Origin: Vesta saturnalis
Taxonomy: Eukaryota > Arthropoda > Insecta > Coleoptera > Lampyridae
Reading direction: 5' to 3'
Assembly (NCBI GenBank): GCA_036346205.1
Contig: JARFJB010001172.1
Location: forward strand, 1,162,001-1,226,000
Length of the DNA stretch: 64,000 bases
Positions 47,605 through 60,935 of this stretch are shown in pieces. Position 1 is the stretch's first letter. Every line of letters begins with the position of its first letter. The position numbers were made by a program, and so were the translations under genes. The notes below the pieces were generated by a model. That model did not search any database. It was not told where the DNA came from and saw nothing but the letters and a program-made list of their open reading frames with translations.

Positions 47605-49945
47605 GTTTATGTGATAAATCCGGTTTATATTAATAATACCCGGTAATTATTAATACTTACCACGTCTTGGTCCATGTAATATTAATTAATAATCATACTT
47701 ACGAATTATTAATAATACATCGTGAAGTTTGGTAAATGTAATAAATGTAAAAGAAAAATGATTTATAATATTTATTTTAGGAATCGAGAAAATAAACAAG
47801 TTCTTACAAATCAAAAAGTAAACATATATGAATAAGTATATAATAAAGTAAAATAAGTATATAATATATAGTATAAGATATAGTAATAAGCCAATCATGA
47901 ATGTAACATTATTATATGATAATATTGTTATCTGGTTATAAAAAGGCTATTTATTTTTGCAAGAAAGGGTTCTGTGACACTTTGAATTACATTTGCAGCG
48001 ATTTGAGTTACAATCGCCTGTACAATTGCAATATTTGAACCCTTGACCACCTAAATTGGAATTCATTCGAGCACATTCCCGTAGACTTGTCTCAATATCT
48101 GGAACTTCATTAATTGCAACAAAAGCTTGCTTACAGATGGTAAATTCGTTCCTTGTATAGAGTTGTTTTAAAATACCATATTTTGTACCAAGTCTATATA
48201 GATTTTCCTTCTCAATGGAAATTATTACAGCTATAATATTTCGATTATCAGCCTTAGCCCTATCTACGTCTGGAATCTTTATTCGAACGCTTTCTCCTAC
48301 ATTTCAGTCTGGAAATTTAGTCTTTGAAATGCGTAACATTTTTTCAGCTTGCTTTTCAAGTGACGTCTTAGCGGAGTTTCGAGATTCTTGAATTTTTTCA
48401 GAGATTTTATAGAGTTCAAAACCTGAATCTTCCTTAGTTTTTTCATTTTTTTTAAAGTCAATATGAGAAACGTTATTGACATTTTCACATTCCTTTTCTA
48501 TTTCAGACGAATGTTGTTCCTCTTCGATTTGGCGGAATTCGCTTGAATCAACTATTTCCGTTTGCACATTGTCACCATTTTTTGGTTGATCATTTGATAT
48601 CTGTTCAAGATCTTCTTCGGTCCCGATTTCTGATAAGGTTTCGAGCGGCAAGTACGATCTAAGACCTACTCTAGCTTTACAGCCAAACATAGCTTCATAT
48701 GGGCTGCGATTTATTCCGGAGTGGTGAGCTCTATTTTTCATGAATTGAATAAATCTTAATCCTTCCGACCATTTTGTAGTTTTATTTGTTTCAAGCCATG
48801 TAGATAACATCTTTTCGACGTCTTGATTTGCACTTTCAACCGAGCCTTGTGATTGGCTATGTCTCGGTTTTCCGTAAACAATCTTAAGCTCATCCCACAT
48901 ACTGCAAACTTGTTCGATAATTTTGTTAACAAATTCCCGACCATTGTCGCTATGTAGTATGCACGGGGCTCCAAATATCGTAAATATATCTAATAGATGA
49001 TATGCAACTTCTTCGGCCCGTTTTGTTTTTAAAGCTCTTAGTTGAATAAATTTCGTAAGATAGTCTTGATAAACCATAATAAATTTATGATCACCGTCCG
49101 ATTGTGATTGCATATCAATCAAATCTGACATCTTGAATTGAATTGACTGCTTTTAATTTGTTTAACAACGAGCCCTTTTTTTGGAATGCTCATTTTCTTT
49201 TGACAAGGTTCACAAAGATTTAAATATATCAATAATTTCAACTGTGATGTTTTTATATTTTGCTTTAAGCTCTTTCAACATTCTATTTCGCCCCCCATGA
49301 CCAACTGCGATATGAGTATCATGAATTAAATGAAAATTCTCCTCTAAAAATGTGTAATACACAATCGGGTCACTGTCATTTTTAACAGGTACGATGAGTT
49401 TTTCAACATTTACAATTTTTACAACATCATATCTTGATAACCGTTGATACTCTTCTGGTGTTTTACCGGAAATCTTCTCTTTGTTGTTCTTAACTTTAAT
49501 TAAAAATGAATAATACCCTTCTCTGGTGAATAACTGATGATTATTCCCTTTTCTCAATATCAACTTATTAACTTGGTCGTTAAATGTTATCTTCATTGAT
49601 TCTATATCTCCCATTATATTTATGAATATGTAAATAATATAAATGGTAAAGAAGTGTATGCACGTACAAGATATAGCGACTGCCGTATATTCAAAACACA
49701 ACCACTTCTATTAAGATAGTCATAAAGACTACGCGTGCTGGTAACACTGTAAGGCAACCACCTCCCCGCTCATGCAGTCACGTGATACCTGCACCCTCTT
49801 CTAACGGACACCGAACATTGTTGTTCAAATTATTACATTTACCAATGATGGTTGCCAATTATTAATAATTACCGGTTTATGTGAATAATTCTCATAAATT
49901 ATTCACTTTAACTTTTGGTTTGTATTAATAATTAGAATTATTAAT
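47605..49945 (-). mobile_element. Ginger-type DNA transposon candidate around a KRBA2-like integrase
   Basis: CCGGTAATTATTAATA near 47640 and its mirror TATTAATAATTACCGG near 49860 are inverted on either side of the integrase gene, with further TTAATAATT-rich text outside. The exact termini and target duplication were not resolved. (TA)n runs lie just outside on both sides. Confidence 0.5.
47947..49614 (-). pseudogene. KRBA2-like integrase (GIN/Ginger lineage) with Cys-rich C-terminus
   Basis: The start is MGDIESMKITFNDQV at 49614. An HHCC-type zinc module follows: HDTHIAVGHGGRNRM and, after a frameshift near 49225, NLCEPCQKKMSIPKKG. A second one-base slip just before 49131 leads into DLIDMQSQSDGDHKF (first D). 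Then come LHSDNGREFVNKI (second D) and SQSQGSVESANQD (E). NRAHHSGINRSPYEAMFGCK is typical of the KRAB-A domain-containing protein 2-like family. A charged linker with a TGA near 48303 precedes GESVRIKIPDVDRAKADNRN and a cysteine-rich end, CNCTGDCNSNRCKCNSKCH. The enzyme would cut and join DNA; this copy is broken at three points. Confidence 0.85.
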
Positions 49946-49987
49946 AACTATTAATTACTTGGACGTAATATATTATATAATATACTA

Positions 49988-50711
<724 letters not shown>

Positions 50712-50735
<24 letters not shown>

Positions 50736-51860
50736 CCAGTCATTGCAAACCTATTCATGCAAGAGTTTGACGAGAAAGCAATACACTCAGCAGCATGTAA
50801 ACCGACGCTATGGTTGAGATACGGACGCCTAAGTTACACGGTCTACAGGAAACCTACACACACGGACAGATACATCGACACCAAATCGCATCATCATCCA
50901 AGTCAACTCAAATCTATCAAGACGCTGATCAATCGATCGAAGAAATTAGCAGACGCCGACAACATCAAAGAAGAGATGACAAAAATAAGAGAGACTTTGA
51001 TTAAAAATGGATTCCACCACTACGACATACAAAGGACTTTGAGGCCTTCAAGTAGAGAAGGCAAAGAACCAGCTGATCCTGCAACTGCCACGGTATATCT
51101 GCCATACATCAAAGGGACAACAGACAAGATTCGCCGTATTCTTAAAAACATAAAATCGATACAACTCTCACGGCATATCTTAACATTCATTCGATCTTAA
51201 GAAATTCTAAGGACAAGGTCTCGTTAGGAAGTCAAGAGTGTACGAGATTCCATGTGGAGGCTGCGGGCTATCGTATATTGGACATACCAACAGAAAGATC
51301 AGCGCAAGTATAAAAGAACACAAAAACGCGGTTAATAAAGTTCAAGCGACATCATCCCTGGCCCAACACGTAATCACAACAGGACACAAAATTAAATTTG
51401 AGGACGCAAAAGCTTTGGCACACATCGATCACTTTACAGCTAGAATTAATTATCAGAGACGCCATAGAGATTGAGAAACATCCACATAATCTCAACACAA
51501 GAGACGATGCTCCGAGACTACCATCAATATGGAAAACATCATTAATCCTAGACAACTAATATCCACAACATCTGAAACAGAACCTACAAAAAAAGAAGTG
51601 AAAACAAGGAAGCAAACAGTAAAATCAGTGAAAATAGTGAAAGCAGCAAAAGCAGTGAAAGCAGTGAAAGCAATAGGGTACATAAGCAGCAGCGCACACA
51701 ACAAAAAGCTAGTTCAGTTCGAGTAACTCGAAGTAGGAGCCAACAGTTACCAACCTGAGGATGGCAAATGAGACTTTACCGAAACGTCGTTTTACAACAA
51801 ACGGTCTTTTAGAGCCCAGAAGAGCTACATGTATCAACACCCGAGAAGCCAGCAGTACAT
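50712..51860 (+). pseudogene. PLE with RT core deleted, GIY-YIG retained
   Basis: Motif B text SPVIANLFMQEFDEKAI is followed by KPTLWLRY and then jumps to GRLSYTVYRKPTHTDRY. The YVDD box and about the next 40 residues are therefore missing. The RT tail (SKLADADNIKEEMTKIRETL) and VYLPYIKGTTDKI continue. After a frameshift near 51200 comes SRVYEIPCGGCGLSYIGHTN, the GIY-YIG domain with its CxxC, to about 51474. A repeat-rich tail (KSVKIVKAAKAVKAVKA) and the PLE 3' end follow to 51860, where a MITE begins. Confidence 0.8.
51751..51808 (+). ncRNA. Hammerhead-like core at PLE 3' end, candidate
   Basis: CTGAGGA (51755-51761) is followed by GGCAAA and TTTACC as stem II and GAAAC at 51781. CGTTT pairs with AAACG as part of stem III, and GTC ends at 51806. 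The mirrored copy at 50215-50244 (minus) has a perfect GGCAAA/TTTGCC stem. Stem I is not evident. Confidence 0.4.
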
Positions 51861-51863
51861 ACA

Positions 51864-52126
51864 CAGGGTGAGTCAGGAGGAACTGTACATACTTCCACCA
51901 TAAGTAGAGGTACCTTTGGAGATTATCAAATGACCATTAAAAATGTCTTTATGGATCTTCACCAAAACAATGTTTCGTCATATCTTTTCAATGATTAAGT
52001 CGATTTGTCTCATTTTATGGTGAAAGTGTGTGTATTCGTGTCTAGCAACATATTCAGAATTAAAAAAATCCAGGACCGTCTTCGTGAAAATTTGTGGGAC
52101 TGCTTCATATCCAATACTTCACCCTG
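51864..52126. mobile_element. CAGGGTGAG/CTTCACCCTG-ended MITE, 263 bp
   Basis: It starts CAGGGTGAGTCAGGAGG and ends CAATACTTCACCCTG before TA, inserted at the PLE 3' end. A related end, ATTCACCCTGTATG, follows at 52428. Confidence 0.55.
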
Positions 52127-52572
52127 TATATGATTTCTCTAAAATCTGATATAATTTTTTCAGAGCGCATTAATAGACAGTTAAAGTTGGGTATTTGATT
52201 TTTTTGTTACACTTACCTCACATTTTCAATTAAAGATTCATTTTAGAGTCAAATTGAAAATTGGAAATGATGAAATATCTTACTGTATAATAACGTTTAG
52301 TTATTAAAAAGAAATCTTTAAAATAAACAGTAACGACACACACTGTGCTCCAGTATGGTAAATACCATAATTTGAATTGATTTACAGGGCCGGATTTAGA
52401 AATCTGGCATATCTGGTTCATCTCAAAAATTCACCCTGTATGTAACTTTTTCCACCCGTAATAGACAGAAAACAGATAAAAAATGTTTGTAACAACCTAG
52501 TTTTCTTATTTGTTTGAGAAAAAATCATGTGTAATTATTTTAATCGGAATGAAATGAACAAGCCCAAGAAAT

Positions 52573-52575
<3 letters not shown>

Positions 52576-52652
<77 letters not shown>

Positions 52653-52660
52653 TATTATAT
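52576..52660. repeat. (TA)n microsatellite, imperfect
   Basis: TA units with ATA/ATT interruptions. Confidence 0.95.
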
Positions 52661-52969
52661 TAACATTGACAAATAAGTACATCGTTAGTATAATTACTCT
52701 TTAGATCAATTTTACTAATTTCATATACGATTTTAATTGTATTCATAAAAAATTAAGGATGGGATAAAAACGTAAAACTTTTAGCGATCAAAGTTTAAAA
52801 ATGAATTAAGATACAAGTGGAAACAAACAATGTTGTTTTGTTGAAATCGTACTTTATCTAACAGTTTTCAGGCTGATACATTGAAAAATTTCATAAATCT
52901 AATTTAAAACAAGATAAAAAACAAAAATGCATACTATTCAGTTTAGTAGTGTTTGTAATTTGCCATCTT

Positions 52970-53770
52970 ACTCTCGAATATGTTCCAATACATGTTGCTG
53001 GAAACCTTGCCGATAAATTTTCCTGGACGGCTCTGGAATTTATGCTGGAGCACCGTCTTGTAAAAACCAATCAGTTTGAGGTAAATCTGCTAAAGCTGCT
53101 TCTACTTCATTTTCTAATAAATTTTGGTAGCGTTCAGAATTTAAATATCCGTTATAGAAAAATGGACCTATTATTCGCATTCAGAATATTGCAGCCCACG
53201 TATTAATAACCAAAATCGATGTTAGTGTCTGCATTTTCTTTTTATAAACTCTAGGGTTATCTTGTCGTCAATGGTAGAGAAGACATTGTCTTCTGTTGAA
53301 CATTCCTAATTTGTCACCTGACTTTCATTCGACCAAATGATTTCATATGAAATTCATCATTAATGTGACAAATTGCCTATGGGTTATCCATTCCAGAATC
53401 TCTACTCTGCTGAATTGGCCAAGTCCTAACGTAATTCGAAATTTAAATGGACGTATTTTTCTTTTGCAAAATAAAATGAGCATGTAGTATGGGCTACCAA
53501 TTGATTGTTCAATGTAGTACGTGTAGAAATGTCTGGATTTTCTGTAACAGCTAATACCTAAAATATGATTTGCTTTTTCTACATTGCAAGGTGTTTTATG
53601 TGACTTTTGAACCATGTTTCTTAAATGAACTGTACATATATTCCTAAATGTGGTTTTATGAGCTGATTGTCTCTAGATTATTTATGGATTTTCTTTTCGG
53701 AATTTCGTTGACGTAGTATGTAACACGATAACAATCATATTTTTCTACATTTGAAAATTGCGCCATACTT
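52970..53770 (-). pseudogene. IS630-type transposase relic
   Basis: On the minus strand the N-terminus near 53765 reads MAQFSNVEKYDC. Later frames give a region around 53350 with ITHRQFVTLMMNF. IIGPFFYNGYLNSERYQNLL, PQTDWFLQDGAPA (second D) and an IREYSRVRWQ-like tail follow toward 52980. The third catalytic residue was not found. Stops and shifts occur every 30-60 codons. Long spurious frames on both strands across it are shadows. Confidence 0.65.
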
Positions 53771-55600
53771 TTATGATAATAACTACCACCAATTAACTAG
53801 TTCAGAGTTAAATACTAGTACCAGCTAAATACAAAATTGTACAATGCAAAATTATGACAAATACTGAATTACTCCAAAGTTGTCTATTTTTATTTTTTTT
53901 CAAAGCCGCCTGTTTTTATTTATTCTTTTTAGAACATCACATCGGTGTTATGATGTCGCAGATGAAACTGTAAGATATTACTTATCTTTGGAGATTCATG
54001 AATCAGATATGAAAAATCAAATTTTTGTAGGAATTATGCATATGTATTTTAGCAGTGTTTGGTAATGCTCATTTAAATAGGTAACTTTAATGTTAATTTT
54101 AAAAGCATTTAGTTTTTTATGTTGTTGCATAATTAACAATATTTTATTTTAGTACTTTTCTTATTTTATAAAATATTGAACACAAAGGAAAGGATACAAA
54201 CACGCAAACACAGGCAAAAAATAAACATCCTTAAACTTTTTTGAAAATGCAGATCTGTATTCAAAGACTTCGTGATGATGGCCCATATAGGTTCAAAACG
54301 CGATCAGACCATCAAATGTGATACATTGCTGTATTTGTAATAAAAAAACTTTCAAAATCAGTTTTCAAAATATCAGGACTGTATTTAAAAAATAAGTTGA
54401 TGATGGCTATAAAAATAAGAAACCTCCGATTGAAAAACTGGCTATGCCATGTTAAAGCCCGTAACAAGTTGCCATTAAGAACTGTTTGTATTTTTGCTTT
54501 ACAATTCATAATAACGCCGGAAAAAAATAAAATAAAAATTTCAAAAATTCAAATTTTTTCAAATATCTCAAAAACAAAAAATCACACCATCGATTTTTTG
54601 TCATTTTATTAGTCCCCTAATTACACAACTTTTTTTCCATTTAACCGGAGTTGTATCTATTACCATTTCCGAGATCCCCATAGTGAGAATCCTTATCTTG
54701 GACACAGTGTATATGTCCAAGACGATTCAATTTATGGAACATAGTGTAGAGACTTTTTATAAAACTGGCTGAATATTAGTTATCTTGAAACTGTTTGTAA
54801 GGTGACAAATAATTTTTTAAAGGCGCTTGTTACGAATTCCTATTAATTTTATGAATATCTAGAGAACCAGCAACCTTAAATTAAAACACTTTTTAAGAAT
54901 TTTTTTAATTTCGACAATTTTACTTTATAAAAAGTTTTTGTATGAAGATTCAAAAATTAACTAAATTGAAAACTTTGAAGTGTACATATGTGAGATACGC
55001 GTGCGATATAATCAAACCGATCTTTTAAACACATGTTGGTAGAACATTTTTCTTATTAAACTATAAATTCCTGATTTTACATTGTTATACATGCATAAAT
55101 AATATATTAGGAATAAACTCTAAAGATTGTGTATTTGTTCATATTCCCTTGTAATTATACATTTGCATTTTACAAACGTTTATTTTAAAATATTTTGTAT
55201 AAAACGGAAAACACGTTAGTCTGATTGTAAACTACTTTTACAAGCCTGCTCTGCAAAGATCTGCCTAATAGGTCTACCGATCTCACTCTCCGATATTTCT
55301 GCCATACAAGGCAATTTAATCATCTTTGGTAGTTTATAATCACTTGAAGTCGAAGCTTTAAAATAAAAAAGTATTCAAATTTTTTGACCTACTCTACACT
55401 ACTATTTGGAGTAAGTGAAACACGGTTGACGAACCGCTGTGGAACCGACATGTAACGAGGGCAGTACAGCATATTACACCATTAGGTGTAACATTTGGTT
55501 CATTATGAATCGTTATTTTTTAAGAGTGACAGGGTTTGGTCAAGGGTAAGCTGAGCAAATTATATATTAGAACACCTCAACACATGTTTCTTAGTTACTA
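53771..55600. other. No supported gene; one mariner-type end
   Basis: CTTGGACACAGTGTATA near 54697-54713 resembles the inner-to-outer end of an element like the one at 38.1 kb (CAATGTGTCC), but a matching left end was not seen. Confidence 0.4.
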
Positions 55601-55618
55601 AACCATTATTGCAAATAG

Positions 55619-55794
55619 TGAAATTTGAAGAGCGTGGCATGGATGTGGCGATGTATGTAGAGAGGAAGATGATGTGGACTCTTACCCAGAAAATTGCAAT
55701 CCAAAGCTCTAAAAGTAACTGGCAGTATGAACAATTAAACCTTTTTGGCCCTTATGTTACGAGACGCCGAAGGGATCAAAATGAACGCATTTTG
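55619..55794 (+). CDS. Unrecognised exon-like open stretch
   Basis: Between an acceptor-like TTATTGCAAATAG (AG at 55617-55618) and a donor TTTTG|GTATGT (55795) the frame is open. It encodes KFEERGMDVAMYVERKMMWT, then LTQKIAIQSSKSNWQYEQLN and a basic YVTRRRRDQNERIL. Composition is coding-like. No family is recognised and neighbouring exons were not found, so it could be a host exon or a transposon exon. Confidence 0.3.
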
Positions 55795-56099
55795 GTATGT
55801 TCATTCATATTCATTAGACCTTTGCTTAATATACGTCATATTTCAAATTGCAATTAATTGGAAAAAAAAACATCTTCGTACCATTCCAAAAGTTGGACAC
55901 GATTTTCTATGATCTCCCATAATCTCACATAGGCGGTCTAGACGTACATTAAAATTGCAGTTCAGCGTACTTTTGAACTTTGTTAGGACACATGCTCTCG
56001 TGATGAATATTTGTATATCCGTTGTCACAGTCCATTTTTATAGTGAACATGTACACTAAGGCACACTTCGATTTATGTCTGGTACGTCACTCACACCTC

Positions 56100-56350
56100 C
56101 TGCATTACATCATGAACATTGCATTGATTACAGAATTTACCGCTTGATCATTGAGGTAATCCATGTTAGGCATTATACGGATCAAATGTCAAACAACATC
56201 CATGTATTACAGAATTTAGTTTTTGTTTATCAAGAGAAACTATTTGGTCACGTTCCTAACGAAACTGAGCATATATTTTGTGAAAAATTTAGCTCAAATG
56301 CTAACCAATACTCATGTATCACGGAATTTACCTCCTGGTCACGGAAGTTA
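56100..56350 (+). repeat. Imperfect short repeats, CAT-N-ATTACAGAATTTA
   Basis: GATTACAGAATTTACCGC (56125), TATTACAGAATTTAG (56205) and TATCACGGAATTTACC (56317) recur at roughly 80-110 bp spacing with similar CTTGATCA/CCTGGTCA continuations. Confidence 0.45.
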
Positions 56351-56639
56351 TCAATATTGCCGTGACCGCAACTAAATCTGTGTACATAGTTTTATCCAAT
56401 CTGACGAAGTACGCAAAGATATTGCAAACTTTTATATTGGTCTCTGTAATTTAATATCTTAAACCGTTTAGGAGTAATTGCAGAGACATTTTGTAAAGAG
56501 TCGGTTCAAGAATTGTAACCATAAGTCACTATGTCATAAATTCTGAAAAATGAACTATTAGATTTGACCGATTCCTTGGGAAAAAAGTAGTAATATTATT
56601 AAAGACTGTTACGGTATAAATGTTCACTAGGACAAGGTA

Positions 56640-58980
56640 AAAGATAAACCTGGTTTTTGCACGGCTAGCTCGGCGTGCGGGTGAGGGTCTATTGGGACAA
56701 AGCAGTCTCGTCTCCGTAGACTACGCTATCTACCAAAGTCGAAATCGGGAAAGTGACACAATAGGTTCCGGTAGGCGCCAGGATATTCTAAAAGAACACA
56801 CCAGGGTGTTTTAAAATGCGAATTAAACGACGGTACGCAGTGGTCCGGATACCCAACTTACCACACTTACCAAATCGTAACGCTCGTAGCTCCAGGTTCC
56901 GCAATACTGCTTCACCTGAAAAGGCTTCAAAACCTGCACCTTAATCTGATCAACTTACCACCGTGCAGCAATATTCAAATTCAATACAAATCTCTAATGT
57001 TCCCCTTACGTTAAATTACTAATGTCCCTTGAACTAATCCAAATAACACATACCAACTGACTTCAATTCGGTTACAACTCTTTTCTAAACTTGTGAATTA
57101 CGTTACGTTAACTTAACCTGGCAACAAAACAAAACAAAAAAAAACAAAAAAACTCCAACTTCTCTTAATAGAACTCGGCGACGCTTTTCTATTTGAGCAA
57201 TATATCATCACCCTTTGTCAAGGCTTAATATCAAAATAAATATACCAAAATAGTAACTAAGTTAAACATCTATTAAATCAAAATAAATAAATAAAACAAT
57301 TAAAATTTAAACAGGTCAATTTGAATATAAAGGTAATCGTACCTTCTTAACTTTTACCTCATTAAATTCTGGCCAGTAGCAAAACTATCTTAAGCTAAAT
57401 TGCATTCAAAGAAATTTTATAAATTTGGATTACTCCAGCACGTAAATCGTATATAAACTGAATAATGAAGGTAAGATTTTATTTACCTCCCTGCATAAAA
57501 TATTAATGGTATGAAAAAAAAACAAAACACCTTAACTAGCTTCTAAATAGACAAAGGAAACTGTCCGAGAACGTTAACAAAATGACACAATAAATTCAAA
57601 AAAAAATAATTACTTCCAACAGGTTCCTTCGTTAACACACATTACATAAAATATTCCATGTAAAACACAACCAAATTTTATTCTCAAAGGTCGCAAGACC
57701 CACAAACAAAATGTAAATTGTATTACCTAAGTCACGCAGGCAAATAGGAGATGATCTCTGCTCTATGACAGCGTCGGATAAGGCTCGAGCGGGCCACGAT
57801 CTTTGATGTTACTGCTTGATGACTAACGACAATCCAAACTCGCCTCAGGTTGCTACCGCGTATTCAACTTGATTTTCAATTAATTTACAATGATGTCTCG
57901 TAACTTATTGAAGCAGCATTAACTATTTTAAATCCCTCTAATAATTTCCTTTAACTCAAAGTTGATAAGGTTCGGCAAACAAACAAACAACACTCAGCAA
58001 ATCGTCTTACACAATCTTAAACAGTACGTGTGGGTGGGTGTTCGGTCACTACGTTCACTTAACTCTTAGGAATGGGGTTCTCTAATTATATCTCGTTAAT
58101 CAGGTTCGCACTACAAAAAAACACGAACCAAATTTCTATCATAAACGCACTCGAAGATGCCGTTATTCTCCAATAAACTAAATTAATGCGCGAGCCCGGT
58201 TGAAATGTTACTTCACAAAAAAAATCCCAAACTTGGTTATATTCGACTAGTCTTGCAAGTTCTCAACGTTACTCCCCTTACTTTCACTAGGAACTCGCAC
58301 AATGATGAATCCCGAACTTCCGCTAATTCGAACGACTTCCACACACACACAACTTCACGCGTCAAAAGCTTAAGACAGAGTCTCTTCCATTCAAAATTAC
58401 TTTCTCGCCATATTAAAAAACGTTCCCCTCTATACAAATTCATTCAAACAAACCAATCAACCATTTTAATTTTTAAATTTCGACCCCCCTAAATTTACGA
58501 TGATCTCCCGACTTAAGACGAAGAAACTGCCCCGTTTGCACTTTCCTTCGACCCGACACAGAAATGTTACTGCAAAGGTACAACCAATCTCCCACCCATA
58601 TCACTTACATGGATGAAAACCAACATTCCGACTCTCCAATTGTTCCTCTACACGAATGCGACAGTACGGCACCAATCTGATAACAACGCTTCTTTGTAAT
58701 GAAACTTAAAAAAATCAAATGAATTTATCTCAATAAAACTTCACATATGATTCGGGCAATAAACTGAAGATTGTACTTAAAATTCCAAAAAAAAACTACA
58801 CTGACTTTTCTTAATGAAAATTACGTAACTACACCAAAAAAAAACGAAATTCCTTAATGCACATTACACATTCCTAAAATTCCTTTACATACAGCGTGAC
58901 TCATTCAAATGAAACATTCATTATCTACAGTAAGCTCTCAAACAAAAAAAAATATATACGGAATCTAAGTGAATAAAATT
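56640..58980. other. A+C-rich, G-poor segment of unknown nature
   Basis: Over about 2.3 kb the plus strand is conspicuously poor in G (for example ACACAACCAAATTTTATTC, CAAACAAACAAACAACAC), so the minus strand is G+T-rich. A minus-strand frame near 56960-56880 reads QVLKPFQVKQYCGTWSYERY. No LTR pair, RT or transposase was seen. A transcribed element or long UTR on one strand could explain the skew. Confidence 0.35.
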
Positions 58981-59511
58981 ACAAACAAAATTACCCAATA
59001 CGTATACAGGGTGTTAAAAATACCCTGACAAGACATGCCTCCGGAATAGGTATGATGAGTCAAAAACTTCATCGTACAAGAAATGCATCTTTATGAATTT
59101 GTTAATAATTATTTAACGATGTTACGTGTACAGTTTCAAAAAAAAAAAGGGTCCCAAGAGTAACGTGCGTTAATTTAAATAATTAACTACTAATCTGGTA
59201 TTGTGAACAGGAGCACGATCTTGTAGCATTTCTAAATGTAAGCATATGGTATAAACAAGATGGTGATACTATCAGAGTAGTATATGATATTTCATTTATC
59301 GTTTTACCAATAACTTAGTTGCTACAATACACCTGTTTGTTTACCAGCAATTAGAAAAAGATTTTAAATTGATAAATTTTGATGGTCACATTTTCTTAGT
59401 TTTTGTAGTAAAACAGAGAGTATACATATTAACCAGCGAGACGTAAAGAATCGTGTTTTTTAACATATTTCACTCCACTAATTCGCTAAATTCAATATAA
59501 ATGGAAATGGG

Positions 59512-60140
59512 TGGTGTCTAAATGACGAAGTTGTTGAAGTCTGCTAAAAAGGGTGATTTGCTCAGTTCAGGTCACGCTGGTATTTCTAAACCTATAGCCA
59601 GAATTGTTACATCTTTATTCTAGTCTGATATACGTCTTCATGTGTGGCGTGAGCGGTACAAAAAGTGGAACAAAAATTTTTTGTCATGGTTCTTAGCTCT
59701 GCAGATCATCACTACACGTCCTTGGCAGGTTGTTTACACTGAACTGGTAGGTCTTACACCTGGATCGTCCAGGGAATACATTTTTATCTTAGTGGTAGCA
59801 GTTATATTCTATAAGTATACACTATTCTTTCTTTTATGCTCTGTCTCATCTTTTGTGGTTAACCCATCTAAGATCACATCTTTTTGATTTATGGTACCCC
59901 GCTATACATTATTACTAATAACATGTTTCTATTTCGGGAAAAATAGTTTGCACACCTGTTGTACTGCTGCTCTATACACTTCTTGCTGTCTTCGCGTAGT
60001 AATCTTGCTGAAAGGTTAAACAGAGTATTGAAAAGTATGGTCAGTGCGTACATCGAGAGCAACTATAAAAATTGCATTAAAAATTTGTCTCAAATCGGCT
60101 CACATCGACATCAACTCACGAGGTGAAAGGTTTTATTACT
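59512..60140 (+). pseudogene. Ty3/Gypsy integrase relic
   Basis: Frames in order read GHAGISKPIARIVTSLF (zinc module side), then TRPWQVVYTELVGLTPGSSR and EYIFILVVAVIFYKYTLFF. Further on come LIYGTPLYIITNN and RSNLAERLNRVLKSMVSAYI. The first catalytic D of the usual STDLVG reads E (YTELVG) and the second, in TDNG, reads N (ITNN). The glutamate in AERLNR remains. Stops and shifts follow. No LTR, RT or protease is attached, so it is an isolated fragment. Confidence 0.75.
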
Positions 60141-60660
60141 TCCTAGGAGGAACTTGTAATGTGTAATTTCGCAAAAAGGAAATTTTTTAGTACCAAATGT
60201 TTAGGTAACCGTCCCTTCACTTTAGTACAGTAGACATTTTTTACGCAATACAAATTCTTTAATTATCTATTTACTGAATTAGTTAATGAACCATATTTCA
60301 TTATTTCATTTAATTTGCTTATATGTTGTTTTGAGTAACATTTTCACCTTATTCACTTAATTCAAAATTATTTACGATTTGGTTTACTTCTGGCAATCAG
60401 TATAATAATTTACCGTTTTGTGTACGGATTTGAATAAATGTATGAAGAATAAATGACCGTGCGAGTATTATTTTAAATTATTAAATTATTTTCGAACGTA
60501 AACCTACCACACCACCCACTCTGTTTACTAATTATTTACTGAATTATTATAAAATTTATACATTACCTTCCAAACTACAGATACGTATGCAGGTATTGAA
60601 GGGCATGCAATGGACTTTTTTTCACTATCACTAAATCGAATTGTTACTTGATTTTACGAC

Positions 60661-60806
60661 GAGTGTGAGTGTGAGCGAGTGTGAGTGTGAGTGTGAGTGT
60701 GAGAGTGTGAGTGTGAGTGTGCGTGTGCGTGTGTGCGTGTGGGTGTGTGTGTGGGTGTGAGTGTGAGTTTGAGTGTGAGTGTGAGAATGTGTGCGTGTGC
60801 GTGTGC
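60661..60806. repeat. (GAGTGT)n/(GTGC)n minisatellite-like repeat
   Basis: GAGTGTGAGTGTGAG changing to GTGTGCGTGTGGGTG, directly joined to a SINE head at 60809. Confidence 0.95.
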
Positions 60807-60935
60807 ATAGATTGGGGCTTGTATTTCGATAGTGCAGTCGGTTAGAGCGGTACTCTAGCAAAGTACAGGTCGTAGGTTCAAATCCTACACGAGGTAAACT
60901 TTTTATTTATGTATTTGATAAAATTAATAATAATA
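60807..60935 (+). mobile_element. tRNA-derived SINE, 5'-shortened copy with intact A and B boxes
   Basis: GATTGGGGCTTG is followed by TAGTGCAGTCGG (A box), GTACT-CTAGCAA-AGTAC, GGTTCAAATCC (B box) and TACACGAGGTAAACTTTTT. Same family as 17786. The leader upstream of GATTGGGG is absent and replaced by the GT-rich repeat. Confidence 0.8.

Noticed and set aside
52949..53206. Plus-strand 85-codon frame
   Set aside because: Shadow of the minus-strand transposase relic (DWFLQDGAPA).
58600..58700. LTR-retrotransposon primer-binding site (TTGGTGCCGTACTG on minus)
   Set aside because: No matching LTR pair was found on either side and no gag/pol follows.
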